The notes: generated by a model not told the origin, from the letters alone. A DNA stretch of 64,000 nucleotides from Sphingomonadales bacterium (GCA_027486895.1 JAIXOE010000019.1:186001-250000), one strand, 5' to 3'. Positions 48,801 to 55,826 are shown, numbered from the stretch's first letter. A program made the numbers and translations.

Positions 48801-49357
48801 GAGGTGCTGCCCGCTGGCTGATCAGGCGTTATGATTGATATCTTGGGATCATTGTCTATCGCTGCGGGGATAAAATCTTCGTCGGCGGGCACCGCGAACA
48901 CGAAATCTGTTGGTGGAAGCAGATCGCCAAGCCCGAACGGATCGCCGATATCGCCAGGCGTTTCGGTAAAATTGCCCCCGGAGCTTTGCGGAGCGCCGGC
49001 GGCAGGCTGGGGTTCCTGGCCTGCAATCAACGCGGCGTAACTTGCTGCCGATATAGTTATCGGGCCCAGAGCAATCTGCTGTGGACGAAGCGCACCGTCG
49101 ACGATCACCAAAACCTGGCCATCGGGCAGCGTTATGATCAGATTTGGCCCTGATACGCTGATCGCGTCAAGCCGGGTTCCGGCAGGGAGCCTGACAACGC
49201 CGTCCACTGGGGTCAATATTGTCGCCCCGGCAGGGATCCCGTCAGGCGGACCATCTAATCCGGAACTGGCTGGTCGCTTCGCTGCGGCGTTTGAATTGCC
49301 CGCATTGTCTGCGACTTCATCTTGGACGTCCTGCGCCTGATTGAACCTAAGCTCCAT
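39887..49357 (-). CDS. Giant LapA/Bap-like repeat adhesin, 3156 residues, with LapG-type cleavage site
   Basis: This is a very large cell-surface adhesin exported by type I secretion. Residues 1-130 form a retention-like module (GVVRLPAGTRL, NLIITLPDGQVLVIVDGA) with PAAG at 118-121, the same tetrapeptide type and position at which LapG cuts LapA (between the two alanines). About 190-2400 are tandem Ig/VCBS-like beta repeats marked by TDGDGD and NADGSYSYV phrases. A von Willebrand A domain (about 2435-2650) has the MIDAS start FILDFSDS. Calcium-loop motifs (LDLDGDGVEF, DYNGDGK, DKNGDGKINSG, DSNHDGKLDAGD, DANGNG) span about 2755-2870. The last 230 residues are acidic and repeat-free, without RTX nonapeptides. 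No classical signal peptide is present, as expected for type I export. Confidence 0.9.
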   Translation of the reverse strand: MELRFNQAQDVQDEVADNAGNSNAAAKRPASSGLDGPPDGIPAGATILTPVDGVVRLPAGTRLDAISVSGPNLIITLPDGQVLVIVDGALRPQQIALGPITISAASYAALIAGQEPQPAAGAPQSSGGNFTETPGDIGDPFGLGDLLPPTDFVFAVPADEDFIPAAIDNDPKISIITPDQPAGSTSATVTVSEAALAARGSEPAGSDPSSTAETVSGTIQINSPDQPSIVAVNGTAITAVGQAIVTPLGLMTITSIAPDAIGYSYTLVDNSTVPDATEIVTITVTDGDGDVATATLTIAVSDDMPTARADAENIAPNLYTAQAGNVITGIGTASGAVGADTLGADGATVTGIHVSSASDFSPSGKVIQGLYGTLLMLPNGNYSYVRAAGTPGGVADIFTYQLTDGDGDVSTATLTVNIGDSGVGLIVPSADDEGTVVDEAGLSEREGEPAGSRDGDGSTLTFGVISFNALDGPATIKINGITVTGVDQEIELPTGIFVIIAINNNSIEYAFVLNDNVVGGASTQPIDVVVIDQDGDSASASFVIDILDDAPRAIADTDRLPAGNFGPATGNVITDTEGDGGKDILGADGAMVSAVTGANGPVFPGTAVAGLYGVLTLNADGSYSYVRNASTPGGVTDIFTYALTDGDGDTSAATLTILITDGGVSIIVPSGDDDGQAVSEAGLPAGSDPESGAAATSGSFAVSVADGPGKIFIDGVELVAVGQTFIGSYGTLTITSISATTITYSYTLTTAGIGDDTKDDFSIKVVDKDGDEAAGNLAIAITDDVPVAVDDADAVQAGTDQDADGNVLTGVGGSDANVSDGNPDTQGADGAAVTSASFDGTSGFVDGETAGAFGTLILNGDGSYSYAVDNEHPDVAGLDVSESLTEVFEYTITDADGDEAVATLTVTIRGKDDAVVITGLNPDGAEASVSEANLTGGSAPDSDALVRNGSFDFIAADGVVSLTIGGQALFDGDTVAGLTIATDHGILTVTDFVPLYDANGDIIGGNISYSYELTDNLLLHSGASDGSLTESFAVVITDSDGTIAASSLDVVIIDDSPLAVADEGDAGEGETLIADASAGLLANDIAGADEVTILGVRAQGGDPASTASGGIGLAVAGLYGKLTVAADGSYVYVSNPNIVPPAGAQDVFVYTLRDGDGDLSTTTLTITLSDSGLTTASLGLQVDEAALVTGSNADSEDESVSGDLNDNVAGGTGSLAFTLVGTGVGAHGTFELNADGSYTYTLTSPVKGNTANNGTNTVPLVETFTYLVTDAFGNTSQNTITIDVTDDVPVARAAPAISVAEDAPAISGNLLGNDTQGADGAAVTSVSIGGVTVAVLQTGMTTYSNVHGTYTFQAGGAWTFDPVSASSVAPLIADFAYTITDGDGDTSTAQQQIRIVDGANPKASAPATLILDDQYLETGSTPSMDQPVTVQAQIVFTPGSDPIASIIFGDTSGLGGGLNWTRESDTQIIGWDVDKPVVILDLTIVGTTATVVATLESNYAFHPNTDADDIAALGAVNVVATDSDGDQVAGTVDVSVSDDAPSIVAIAPATGLLTVDESNLAANATANFAALFNVVMGADQPGIVSYTFQVNNGSGLVDVATGSPISLHVLGNVLEGRVSGASGIVAFRLTVAPDGLATLDQVRAIRHSDSSNPDDPATIPSQLIQLVATVTDSDGDRATASVNIGSALVFKDDGPSLDVVAADTNSIVLTTQDGDTRGAAFDTATANLSSEFSIASANYGADGSNGAAASWAYALALGSGAGSTGLTSNGVAITLALVAGEIVGSAGGSPVFAVSVNPATGVITLKQFSEVDHPLPGSASNYVSQLLELPANLIELRGTATVVDRDGDSATDMVAVDLGGNIRFADDGPTVSASGDAPVLLLDESYLSVDAVANLSGLFASTLDFGADGAGSVVYQLGVLAGPSGLIDSLTGEAVILSIVSGVIYGRTAAHEVFRISVAGNGIVTFDQSRAIIHSPDSGPDQTRFLSGANLITLTAIVTDGDGDTAQSTADITGHFAIKDDAPFAINDADSVARDGQIFADGNVLTALGGVDNNSTDGSADNAGADGKLLVSAVAFAATAGTLGTALAGDYGALTLSANGTYTYNLDILDPAVIALSANATLTDTFTYTVIDADGDTATATITISITGANDFPVARADTNWVLDGVSGSDPSAVGNVLQDVVHPGAPSGSFADVADTDPDLELITVTSPGTYAGLYGTLVIAANGAYTYTLNEDNAAVNALDAGQSLVDNFAYTISDGLLSVNSSLTITVFGSNDAPTIGTSTARISEEGLLGGIADTAPNATLDTTNGTTFSGTLAIGDSDAGETLTATLGNPGAVLSAGGAPVTWSGVGTGTLIGSVGSSEVIRVTLASNGNYTVSLSRAVDHPTISLEDLKEFSVPVSVSDGSVITTNASAIRIIIEDDAPVATGEAGSSAQVQQDVNTLFILDFSDSIDNSELDVMLDAVKTALSQLDSSALSALSIKFVVFSSGSFASPSFTTAAAANAYLDSLNPSEGGTRPDTIGQNTNYTSAIQTALANFSAVSGASNQVFFLSDGNPNQGVQFSPPNPPNIPTVINSLANATATAWNSFVDNNNVNVTAIGIDNNPLQPLNIQRLRDVDLNAAPDNQPILINDFDDLVATLLSVVVPAAVSGDLDANDGYGADGGRLFAITVGTTTYTWDGASTIAVSSGGTISGTTLTVATPMGATLQLNFATGQYNYQPPAPITVTATEVFSYTIVDKDGDTATASLSVTINALAPPVVLDLDGDGVEFVSSAAGVAFDYNGDGKAETTAWVGSDDGLLVLDKNGDGKINSGSELVFAQGGLTDLQGLAANYDSNHDGKLDAGDAAFAKFAIWQDANGNGVTDPGELLSLSAAGIVSISLVSDSRSYTAANGEVVVHGEAEFIRTNGTTGKLADAAFATNFLHDPFRANSALANGLSAALVAAGLVAAIPLTAQENGGVDTDSLLIADDTESPIGAMVEPTTVEATSDAVLSLDQSADHPAIGSRPAPPSHLDLDDPAFVAGPEIERLDNPAPAAVTTAHESKIDAMPAEQHSGPFTASGDQIQMPSVAQPDSGVLTINEVKTIVGDAIEGRTVDLDTLLAAYVGPQQAIQSNLIQDGPTFLADAGMPAGNIFMPDIGELQAVAQMDHAAATGHA

Positions 49358-49782
49358 CGCCTACATACCCCTGCAATAACTGCTCGCGCCAGGTTCAGGG
49401 CATTGGCTGCAACGGGAGCCCCCCTGCGCTGTGCGCGAACAATTGACCGGTTCCGTATCCGCGATAGCGCCCGGAACCTGCATTATAGATCGTGTGATTT
49501 GTGCTTGGTGCTCATTGGCGATTATTGCCCGAGCTTGATCACCCTTGGGCGCAATTCAACCGCTATCTAGCCGATTCGGCAACGGAAATTTAAGATAGAT
49601 GCGGCTATACTTTAGTATATAAAAAGTAACTAATGAGTTAAATTTATATATATAATTTTAAAATACAAAGGTATTTTATATATAAATAGATATAATATTT
49701 TAGTTTTATATAATACGTCAAATTCAAAGATTATATTTATAATTTTTAAGAAATTTGATTTAGAAATAAAAATTCAATAAAT
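49358..49782. other. Extremely AT-rich region upstream of the giant adhesin
   Basis: No gene is supported in these 425 bases. From about 49590 to 49782 the sequence is almost purely A and T (runs such as TATATATA and AAATTTATA), very unlike the GC-balanced surroundings. It lies between the M23 gene stop and the adhesin, both on the minus strand, so it acts as the adhesin upstream region. Such tracts usually hold curved promoters and sites for nucleoid silencers. AGGGG about ten bases before the adhesin ATG is a possible ribosome site. Confidence 0.75.
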
Positions 49783-50835
49783 CTAATTAACCGTATCTAT
49801 TCTGCCCCTTTTGGCAATGACGACCCCGTCCCGACGAATAACATATAGGCCTGAGTATTTTCCTTTCGGCCAGCCCGATGTCGGCGGTCGTTTTCCGCTG
49901 AAAGCAAACCAACTTAAACCACCGTCATTTACGTCCAGCTGCTGGCTGTGGGTTACCTGTCCGTCTGGTCCGCGAATAGTAAACGTCTGAATATCGCCTG
50001 GCTTCGCGCCCATTACATCGGCCCATAGAAACATTGGCTCGGTCGAGTTGGGCGGCTGAGACTCATTGCTTTGTGTCATGGCTAATCTGGACGGCAAACT
50101 AGATGATAGCCCGACGGAGATGATTGCAGTTGGTGCATATTGAAGCGCTGTGCTGGCCATCGGGTCCCAAAGGCCTTTTCCCTTGGCCGTGGGATCGCAA
50201 GCAGTGCCCTGATGCCCGCCCGTAAATGGATCAATTGTGACGCCATTATGCCGGATGGAAAAATGCAAATGGGGAAACTCGGAGTTGCCCGACATGCCGA
50301 TCAATCCAAGCGGCGTTCCTGCGGTGATTTTTTGACCGGGCTGAACGGTTACACTCCCCTGCAGCATGTGGCTATATTGGGTCTGCCAGCCATTGCCATG
50401 ATCAATGACAACGCCATTTCCCGCCTCTTTCCCCGCGATAACATCACGCACGCGTGTGCTGATGTCGGGTTCTCCATCGCGTGTCCGCAATACTGTTCCC
50501 GACGCGGCGGCAACAACCCGATAGCCCGCCCGCATATCGTCCAAAGTCCTCAACCGGATATCTACGCCATCATGCCCATCAGTGGTCAGTTTTCCGCAGC
50601 GATAGTCGCGGCGTTCAGAACCAGAGTCATGGTCGACAAGCTTTTGCACCAGACATGACTGACCCACTTCACATATTACAGGGAGCATAAGTTTTGGAAG
50701 TGGGCTCGATTGTGCTGAAGAGGTGCTATTTGCTAACGCGAGCCATGAAACCGACAGCGAAATGGTAATGAATGCGAGGCCATGTAAAAACCCAAAGACT
50801 TTGGGTTTCGCGATGCTGACCATGACATCCGGCAT
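49783..50835 (-). CDS. M23-family metalloendopeptidase (LytM domain), exported
   Basis: The LytM domain cleaves peptidoglycan cross-links or lysostaphin-type bonds. Zinc ligands are visible: the HDGVDIR motif (His88, Asp92) and HLHFSIR (His189, His191), with GNGVVIDHGNGWQTQYSHML between them. An N-terminal hydrophobic segment (FGFLHGLAFITISLSVSWLALA) exports or anchors it. The last 110 residues form a beta-rich domain (EPMFLWADVMGAKPGDIQTFTI, KYSGLYVIRRDG). ATG 50835 is preferred; a GTG at 50841 would form TAGTG with the upstream stop. It is coupled to the acidic-protein gene. Confidence 0.88.
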   Translation of the reverse strand: MPDVMVSIAKPKVFGFLHGLAFITISLSVSWLALANSTSSAQSSPLPKLMLPVICEVGQSCLVQKLVDHDSGSERRDYRCGKLTTDGHDGVDIRLRTLDDMRAGYRVVAAASGTVLRTRDGEPDISTRVRDVIAGKEAGNGVVIDHGNGWQTQYSHMLQGSVTVQPGQKITAGTPLGLIGMSGNSEFPHLHFSIRHNGVTIDPFTGGHQGTACDPTAKGKGLWDPMASTALQYAPTAIISVGLSSSLPSRLAMTQSNESQPPNSTEPMFLWADVMGAKPGDIQTFTIRGPDGQVTHSQQLDVNDGGLSWFAFSGKRPPTSGWPKGKYSGLYVIRRDGVVIAKRGRIDTVN

Positions 50836-50840
50836 CGTCA

Positions 50841-51590
50841 CTACAATACAGGTATTGCGTCCGTAGCCGATAGCTGGTGCACCGGTGCGACAAAATCATC
50901 GTTCATCAATTGCGGTTCTGGCGAAATTCCGCCGGCGCAATCGATTATCGCAAAGTCACCCCAGTCAACAATGCCGGAGAATGCTAAAGCTATCGCAACC
51001 TCGGTGTTCGCTTGGGCTAAAGTTGTTGCATCTAGTGTCGCTTCTCCAACTTCGATCACGGTGGAAAAGTCGAGGATATGATCATCCCCGAAAGTTTCAA
51101 TCCCGTCGAACACGGCACCTATTGCGATCGCGGCAATGTCGGCATCTGCGGGGTCACCGCTCATTGCATCCGGGGCATATGATGGAGCGTCATCAGGCAA
51201 AATGGCTTCGCCCCGCGGACCAATAGACGGATCGGGCAAGTTTCCATCAAGGGGTGCCTTGTCGAAGGTTGACGGATCGATTGTCGATACAGGAGCATTC
51301 GCATCGACAACCGGTCGGTCAACCCCCGCTTCTAATGATATATGACTGCGGACGGGATCTGCCGATAAACCCAAAGCAGGCATTACCTTCACAGATTGGA
51401 AGGAGGGAACGACGTCGGAGAGAGGCTGCGACATATCATCCCCAAAGCCGGCGGCCGCTGACATGGGGACTGGGTCTGCGGCGCGCGCGGCAGCGTCAGT
51501 TTGCACCGACGCAATTTTGGGTTTGGCTGAGAGGCCAACAAGCTGGACAATAGTCACGGGACCGATGTTGTATTTGTCCTGCATTCCCAT
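50841..51590 (-). CDS. Acidic protein of unknown function, possible type I secretion substrate
   Basis: The 249-residue product (starting MGMQDKYNIGPVTIVQLVG) is rich in Asp, Ala and Pro, has one cysteine and no signal peptide. The last 80 residues alternate short hydrophobic and acidic patches (ADIAAIAIGAVFDGIETFGDDHILDF, VAIALAFSGIVDWGDFAIID). The composition resembles the non-repetitive C-terminal tail of the giant adhesin, suggesting a secreted or surface role. ATG 51584 is an alternative start; the ORF start at 51665 is unlikely. AGAGAAAG before 51590 is a modest ribosome site. It sits in an operon with the M23 peptidase, 85 bases downstream of an element shared with the RTX gene. No family is recognised. 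Confidence 0.65.
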   Translation of the reverse strand: MGMQDKYNIGPVTIVQLVGLSAKPKIASVQTDAAARAADPVPMSAAAGFGDDMSQPLSDVVPSFQSVKVMPALGLSADPVRSHISLEAGVDRPVVDANAPVSTIDPSTFDKAPLDGNLPDPSIGPRGEAILPDDAPSYAPDAMSGDPADADIAAIAIGAVFDGIETFGDDHILDFSTVIEVGEATLDATTLAQANTEVAIALAFSGIVDWGDFAIIDCAGGISPEPQLMNDDFVAPVHQLSATDAIPVL

Positions 51591-51674
51591 TCTTTCTCTG
51601 CATATTGTCCGGGCTGGACATATGGCTGGTCGTTTTATCGCCAACCTGAAATATAGATGCCGCACCGTCCCTCG

Positions 51675-51710
51675 GGACTATATTCCCCTATGGGGACATG
51701 GAACTTTTTT
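51675..51710 (-). promoter_or_regulatory. Shared upstream element 1 (ATGTCCCCAT core)
   Basis: Read on the minus strand, a poly-A run is followed by CCATGTCCCCAT, then AGGGGAATATAG and a GTCCC/GGGAC inverted repeat. The same order occurs at 54130-54172 before the RTX gene. It lies about 85 bases upstream of the acidic-protein start. It is a probable regulator binding site or promoter shared by the two transcription units. Confidence 0.6.
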
Positions 51711-51744
51711 AATGTTTCGCAGCTACGTAACAATGCACAGATAT

Positions 51745-51775
51745 AAAAAGGGGAGCAGGCCGCGGCCTGCTCCCC
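51745..51775 (-). terminator. Strong intrinsic terminator of the RTX gene
   Basis: A perfect 13-base-pair GC-rich inverted repeat (GGGGAGCAGGCCG with its complement, 51750-51775) is followed on the minus strand by TTTTT. It sits 53 bases after the RTX stop. It should isolate the RTX transcript from the downstream acidic-protein operon. Confidence 0.88.
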
Positions 51776-51827
51776 AAGTTGCAGAGGTCCGTTGAGGAAA
51801 TGAGCTTCCCCGTACGAAGCCAAGTCC

Positions 51828-54014
51828 TCAGACGAACGTGATCATCTGGTAACCCGCGTTACCAACGCTGTAGGCGTTGATTGCGGCAACCGAGTCGTAG
51901 GCACCAGCCGCTGCAAGCGCCTGGATTGGAGCCGAGGCACCCTCCCAGAAATCTTCCACCAGAACCGAGCCAGCTGCGGTGATGACAAGCACATCAAGTG
52001 CGTCACCGTCGCCGTCCCAATCAGCCGTCAGGACCAAGATATCGTTGTCGAAATCAAAGGTCGAAGGATCAGTGATATCGAAAACTAGGGTATCCTGGTT
52101 AGCCAGATTGAAGTCGCGGCCTCCCAAAGGCGATTCGATTGTGTCGTCACCATAGCCAAGCGATGTATCTGTTGCATCGAACCGGAACAGATCTTTGCCC
52201 GTTCCGCCCGACATCCGGTCATCACCTTCACCACCGGTCAGTGAGTCGTTACCCGATTCACCTTCCATATAGTCGTTGCCGGTTCCGCCAAGCAGGGTGT
52301 CGTTGCCACGATCGCCGAACATGGTATCGCCATCCGCGCCGCCGTCGAGCAAGTCATTGCCCCCGCCGCCTTGCATAAAGTCGTTACCATTTCCGCCGAA
52401 GAGCTGGTCAGCACCGCCTGTAATGGCATCATCGAAATTGTCGCCATCAAGGAAATCGTTGCCGTCATTACCAAACAGCACGTCATTGCCCAAACCGCCA
52501 GTCACAGTATCGTTTCCGTTACCACCGGATGCATTGTCGTTGCCGACGCCGCCCGAGACAAAATCGTTACCATCGTTGCCGAACAAAACGTCGTTGCCGG
52601 CATCTCCAGACACGCTGTCATCGCCAGCATCACCGGATGCAACATCGTTGCCTGCACCACCGGAAATGACGTCAATGCCAGTGCCACCTGAAATGGTGTC
52701 ATCGCCAGCATCACCGAACAGCGTGTCATCGCCAGCATCGCCGGTGATAACGTCGTTGCCTTCATTACCATTGACCGTATCGTTGCCATTGCCACCTGAA
52801 ATGGTGTCGGCGTCGAAGAAGTCAGGGTCGGCCGGGTCATATGGTCCTTGCTCGCCATTACCCTGGATAACGTCGTTGCCGTCGCCACCATTCAGGGTGT
52901 CGTTGCCGAGCTGGCCAGCAATGACGTCGTCACCGGCATCGCCGTTGACCAAGTCGTCGCCGTCATTACCGTTCAGGGTATCGTTGTCGGCACCACCGCC
53001 AATGTCGTCATTGTCGGCACCGCCCGAGATATAGTCGAGACCGGCTCCGCCACGTAGAACGTCGTTACCGGCGTCGCCTTGGATTTCATCGTCGCCTTGT
53101 TCGCCGTCGACAAAGTCATTGCCTTCGCCGCCGTCCATGACGTCGTCACCAAGCCAGCCGAGGATGGTGTCATTCCCGTCATCGCCCTTGAGGATGTCAT
53201 TGCCTTCCCAGCCGTCGATGAAGTCATTCCCGCCTTGGCCGAAGACTTGGTCGTCGCCGGTGCCTGCCTGGATGTTATCGGCTTGGCCAAGGCTCGGATC
53301 ATAACCGCTGTAATCATAGGCATAGTCGGTATCGGCATTACGGCCGGGACCGCCATCTCCGAAGATAACGTCGTTACCTGCTCCACCATCGATCACATCG
53401 GTTCCAACGGTGTTCGTTCCGCCGTCGATATAGTCGTCGCCATTGCCGCCGTTTATAACGTCCGCATCCGCGTTGCCGAACAGATTATCATTTCCGTCGC
53501 CGCCATTTACGGTGTCGGTTCCTGTGCCGCCTTCGATGCGGTCATCGCCCGATTGGCCGTTCAGAACGTCATTGCCGGAATCGCCGCGGATGAAGTCGTT
53601 TCCGCCGCCACCCCAAGCTGTGTCGTTACCCGTACCGCCAAGCAGTGTGTCGTTGCCGTCGAGCACGCCATTATCGATGCCGGTGTAAACAACTGTAATG
53701 GGCGGGCCAGGATTGACAACAAAGCTGGCTTGGTCACCAATAAGGGTGTCGTCGCCAGTCCCGCCGTCGATGCGGTCATTGCCCGAACGGCCGATAACGG
53801 CATCATTGCCCGCATCGCCATACAGATCGTTATCGAAATTGTTGCCGTAGACCGTATCATTACCGCCATTACCGCGGGCATTATAAGGAATATTGGCGGT
53901 GGAAGTCACCGCATTGAGATCGATGAAATCGACCGCGTTCGTTCCCAATGACTGGCCACGGGCGGTGGCTACCTTTGCTGCATTGGGTGCGCTTGAGGGA
54001 TTTACTGTAGGCAT
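51828..54014 (-). CDS. RTX calcium-binding repeat protein, 728 residues, type I secretion substrate
   Basis: About residues 48-600 are nonapeptide calcium repeats of the GGxGxDxxx kind (GGNGNDTV, GDAGDDTL, GGAGNDVA and dozens more), interrupted by a 20-residue non-repeat insert near residue 230 (PGRNADTDYAYDYSGYD). A C-terminal 110-residue module (GTGKDLFRFDATD, DTLVFDITDPSTFDFDND, ending YQMITFV) should contain the uncleaved export signal. The N-terminus lacks a catalytic domain or signal peptide, so the protein is essentially repeat plus secretion signal, as in S-layer or extracellular matrix proteins. GAGGATAGAAAG precedes the ATG. It is followed by its own terminator, and is probably exported by one of the two nearby type I systems. 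Confidence 0.93.
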   Translation of the reverse strand: MPTVNPSSAPNAAKVATARGQSLGTNAVDFIDLNAVTSTANIPYNARGNGGNDTVYGNNFDNDLYGDAGNDAVIGRSGNDRIDGGTGDDTLIGDQASFVVNPGPPITVVYTGIDNGVLDGNDTLLGGTGNDTAWGGGGNDFIRGDSGNDVLNGQSGDDRIEGGTGTDTVNGGDGNDNLFGNADADVINGGNGDDYIDGGTNTVGTDVIDGGAGNDVIFGDGGPGRNADTDYAYDYSGYDPSLGQADNIQAGTGDDQVFGQGGNDFIDGWEGNDILKGDDGNDTILGWLGDDVMDGGEGNDFVDGEQGDDEIQGDAGNDVLRGGAGLDYISGGADNDDIGGGADNDTLNGNDGDDLVNGDAGDDVIAGQLGNDTLNGGDGNDVIQGNGEQGPYDPADPDFFDADTISGGNGNDTVNGNEGNDVITGDAGDDTLFGDAGDDTISGGTGIDVISGGAGNDVASGDAGDDSVSGDAGNDVLFGNDGNDFVSGGVGNDNASGGNGNDTVTGGLGNDVLFGNDGNDFLDGDNFDDAITGGADQLFGGNGNDFMQGGGGNDLLDGGADGDTMFGDRGNDTLLGGTGNDYMEGESGNDSLTGGEGDDRMSGGTGKDLFRFDATDTSLGYGDDTIESPLGGRDFNLANQDTLVFDITDPSTFDFDNDILVLTADWDGDGDALDVLVITAAGSVLVEDFWEGASAPIQALAAAGAYDSVAAINAYSVGNAGYQMITFV

Positions 54015-54129
54015 CTTTCTATCCTCTTCATTGTTGGATCGAATGGATGCGATTTCGCCAACGGGCCAAAACGCATCCCCAATGATCTCGCCAAAACGAA
54101 ATCATGGATGATGGGTATGGCGAAGAGGT

Positions 54130-54172
54130 AGGGTCCAATATCCCTGCATGGGGACATGGTTAATTTTTTTGC
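54130..54172 (-). promoter_or_regulatory. Shared upstream element 2 (ATGTCCCCAT core)
   Basis: On the minus strand a poly-A run, then CCATGTCCCCAT, GCAGGGATATTG and GACCC repeat the arrangement found at 51675-51710. The block lies about 117 bases upstream of the RTX start and downstream of the second TolC gene. Identity with element 1 is concentrated in the ATGTCCCCAT core and the GGGA-TAT segment. Confidence 0.6.
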
Positions 54173-54254
54173 TATTGTCCTGATTTGAGATAGCTCAGAA
54201 ACGCAGGCGGCTTTTCCGCCATCGATGCCGCAATGAAATCATCACTGCAGCGCT

Positions 54255-55826
54255 TTATTTCGTGGCAATGATTTTGCTGCCTAATCTTGAAACTTCAGGG
54301 CGGTTTGGCGGATTGTCTTGTCCCGGTAACGCCGCCGTCGACGCAGTTGCCCCAAGCGAAGCCATATAAGGACGCGCTGTCGTAGTTGGCTGAACACTTA
54401 CCGCGTCGGGACGCGCGACCACAGCGCCCAGCGCAGACAGTGCGGGTCGATCTGGTGTATCGGTCTTGTACCGCGCGCTGCTGGCCAATACAGTGTCCAC
54501 TGACAAATTGCCGGTGGCAGCCAGCACGCCGGCCCGAGAAACAAATTCATTACGAATGGCGCGCTCCAATGTAATGCGCGCGGCCAGTAGTTCATTTTGC
54601 GCATCGAGCACTTCAGCCAGCGTCCGGTTGCCGCCCACCGATTCCTTTTTAATCCCCTCGGCTGCCTCTGCGATCGCATCAACGGCCGCTTGCGCTGCTT
54701 CGATTGTGCTTTTTGCCGATTGCCAGCGTGTCCAGCTCGTCGCTACTTCTTCGCTTGCTGTGCGCTCGGCGAGCTGCGTCTGTGCGAGCCGTTGGTCGCG
54801 GACCGCGTGCGCGCGCCGGATTTCAGCAAAGTCGCGCGGCTGGAAAATGGGCACACGCAGTTCAATCCCGCTAAACAGGGCCGAGCGGTCGTCGGGAAGC
54901 TTCCCGGTGAATAGATTTGCCACCCCGCCAGTCAGAAATTCATAGCCACCGACAGCATCCAGTTGCGGGAACAATGCTCCCTTGGCGAAGCGGATCCCCT
55001 TCTTGCTGGCATCGGCATTGAGTCGCGCGACCCGAATGCGCGGGCTGGCATCGAACGCCACCGTTTGTGCCTGCGTCAAAGACCCTGGAAGCGCTGCCAA
55101 AGCGGGTAGCGGCGGGACCACGGTTGCGGATTGCCCGCTGACCGCCCGGAAACGGTTGCCGCTGACATTCAACTCTTCGGTTGCCGCTAATATACCCGCC
55201 CGCGAAGTTGCCAGCCTAGCCTCGGCAAGATTTTCATCGGTACGCGTCGATTCGCCGAATTCCATCCTGCGCGATGTTGCGCGAAGTTGTTCTGCGATGG
55301 CGTCGCTTTGCGCTTCCGAAAATTGCTTGATCTGCCTGTAGGTATGGACGTCCGCCGCTGCGGTTAACAATTCGAGCAGAACGTCGGACGTGACTGCCTG
55401 CAGTGCAGCCTCGGCCGACTCCAGTTCGGCTTTGGCAACCTGCACCGCATTGTACGTGCGATCACCGTCATATACCCGCACGCGCGCCTCGACGGACGCT
55501 TGCCCAGCCACGAACCGCGCGTCTCCGGATTCACCATTTTTGACGTCGATTTGGCGTTTCTGGACAAGGCCGTTGGCTTCGATGCTCGGTAAATAGCCAG
55601 CCTCAGCCGCCTGCATTCGTGCTTTGGCGATTCGAACCTGCTGGCGTTGGGCGGCAATTTCCGGGTTGGTTTCGATGACGACTCGCGCCAACGCATCCAT
55701 CGTGCTCGATGACACATTACTCCGGATAACCGACTGCGCCGATGCCGGAATTGCCGGGATCGCGACGGTGCCGATGATGGCAATAACGAAGATTAGTCTC
55801 TCGTTTACGCGTAATGTTCTCTGCAC
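54255..55826 (-). CDS. TolC-family outer-membrane channel of the second type I system
   Basis: The 523-residue protein has a signal sequence (RLIFVIAIIGTVAIPAIPASA) and the TolC double-repeat fold: VIETNPEIAAQRQQVRIAKARMQAAEAGYLPSIE, AEARLATSRAGILAATEELN, and KESVGGNRTLAEVLDAQNEL, the signature near the end. It carries a 60-residue proline-alanine tail. GTG 55826 is the start: AGGAGAG at 55833-55839 precedes it, whereas the longer ORF start at 56003 has no site. It is divergent from the regulator, ABC and HlyD genes that complete this system. Confidence 0.9.
   Translation of the reverse strand: MQRTLRVNERLIFVIAIIGTVAIPAIPASAQSVIRSNVSSSTMDALARVVIETNPEIAAQRQQVRIAKARMQAAEAGYLPSIEANGLVQKRQIDVKNGESGDARFVAGQASVEARVRVYDGDRTYNAVQVAKAELESAEAALQAVTSDVLLELLTAAADVHTYRQIKQFSEAQSDAIAEQLRATSRRMEFGESTRTDENLAEARLATSRAGILAATEELNVSGNRFRAVSGQSATVVPPLPALAALPGSLTQAQTVAFDASPRIRVARLNADASKKGIRFAKGALFPQLDAVGGYEFLTGGVANLFTGKLPDDRSALFSGIELRVPIFQPRDFAEIRRAHAVRDQRLAQTQLAERTASEEVATSWTRWQSAKSTIEAAQAAVDAIAEAAEGIKKESVGGNRTLAEVLDAQNELLAARITLERAIRNEFVSRAGVLAATGNLSVDTVLASSARYKTDTPDRPALSALGAVVARPDAVSVQPTTTARPYMASLGATASTAALPGQDNPPNRPEVSRLGSKIIATK

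Noticed and set aside
42237-49340. Many plus-strand ORFs opposite the giant adhesin
   Set aside because: They are shadows of the repeat-rich adhesin frame; none has a domain or start signal.
52276-53034. Long plus-strand ORFs opposite the RTX gene with Pro-Ser-Leu repeats
   Set aside because: They are the antisense reading of the RTX nonapeptide repeats; their low-complexity pattern follows from the repeats and they lack any ribosome site or family.
51828-54014. Regular short repeats resembling a CRISPR array
   Set aside because: The repeats are in-frame 27-base units coding GGxGxD nonapeptides, without unique spacers.
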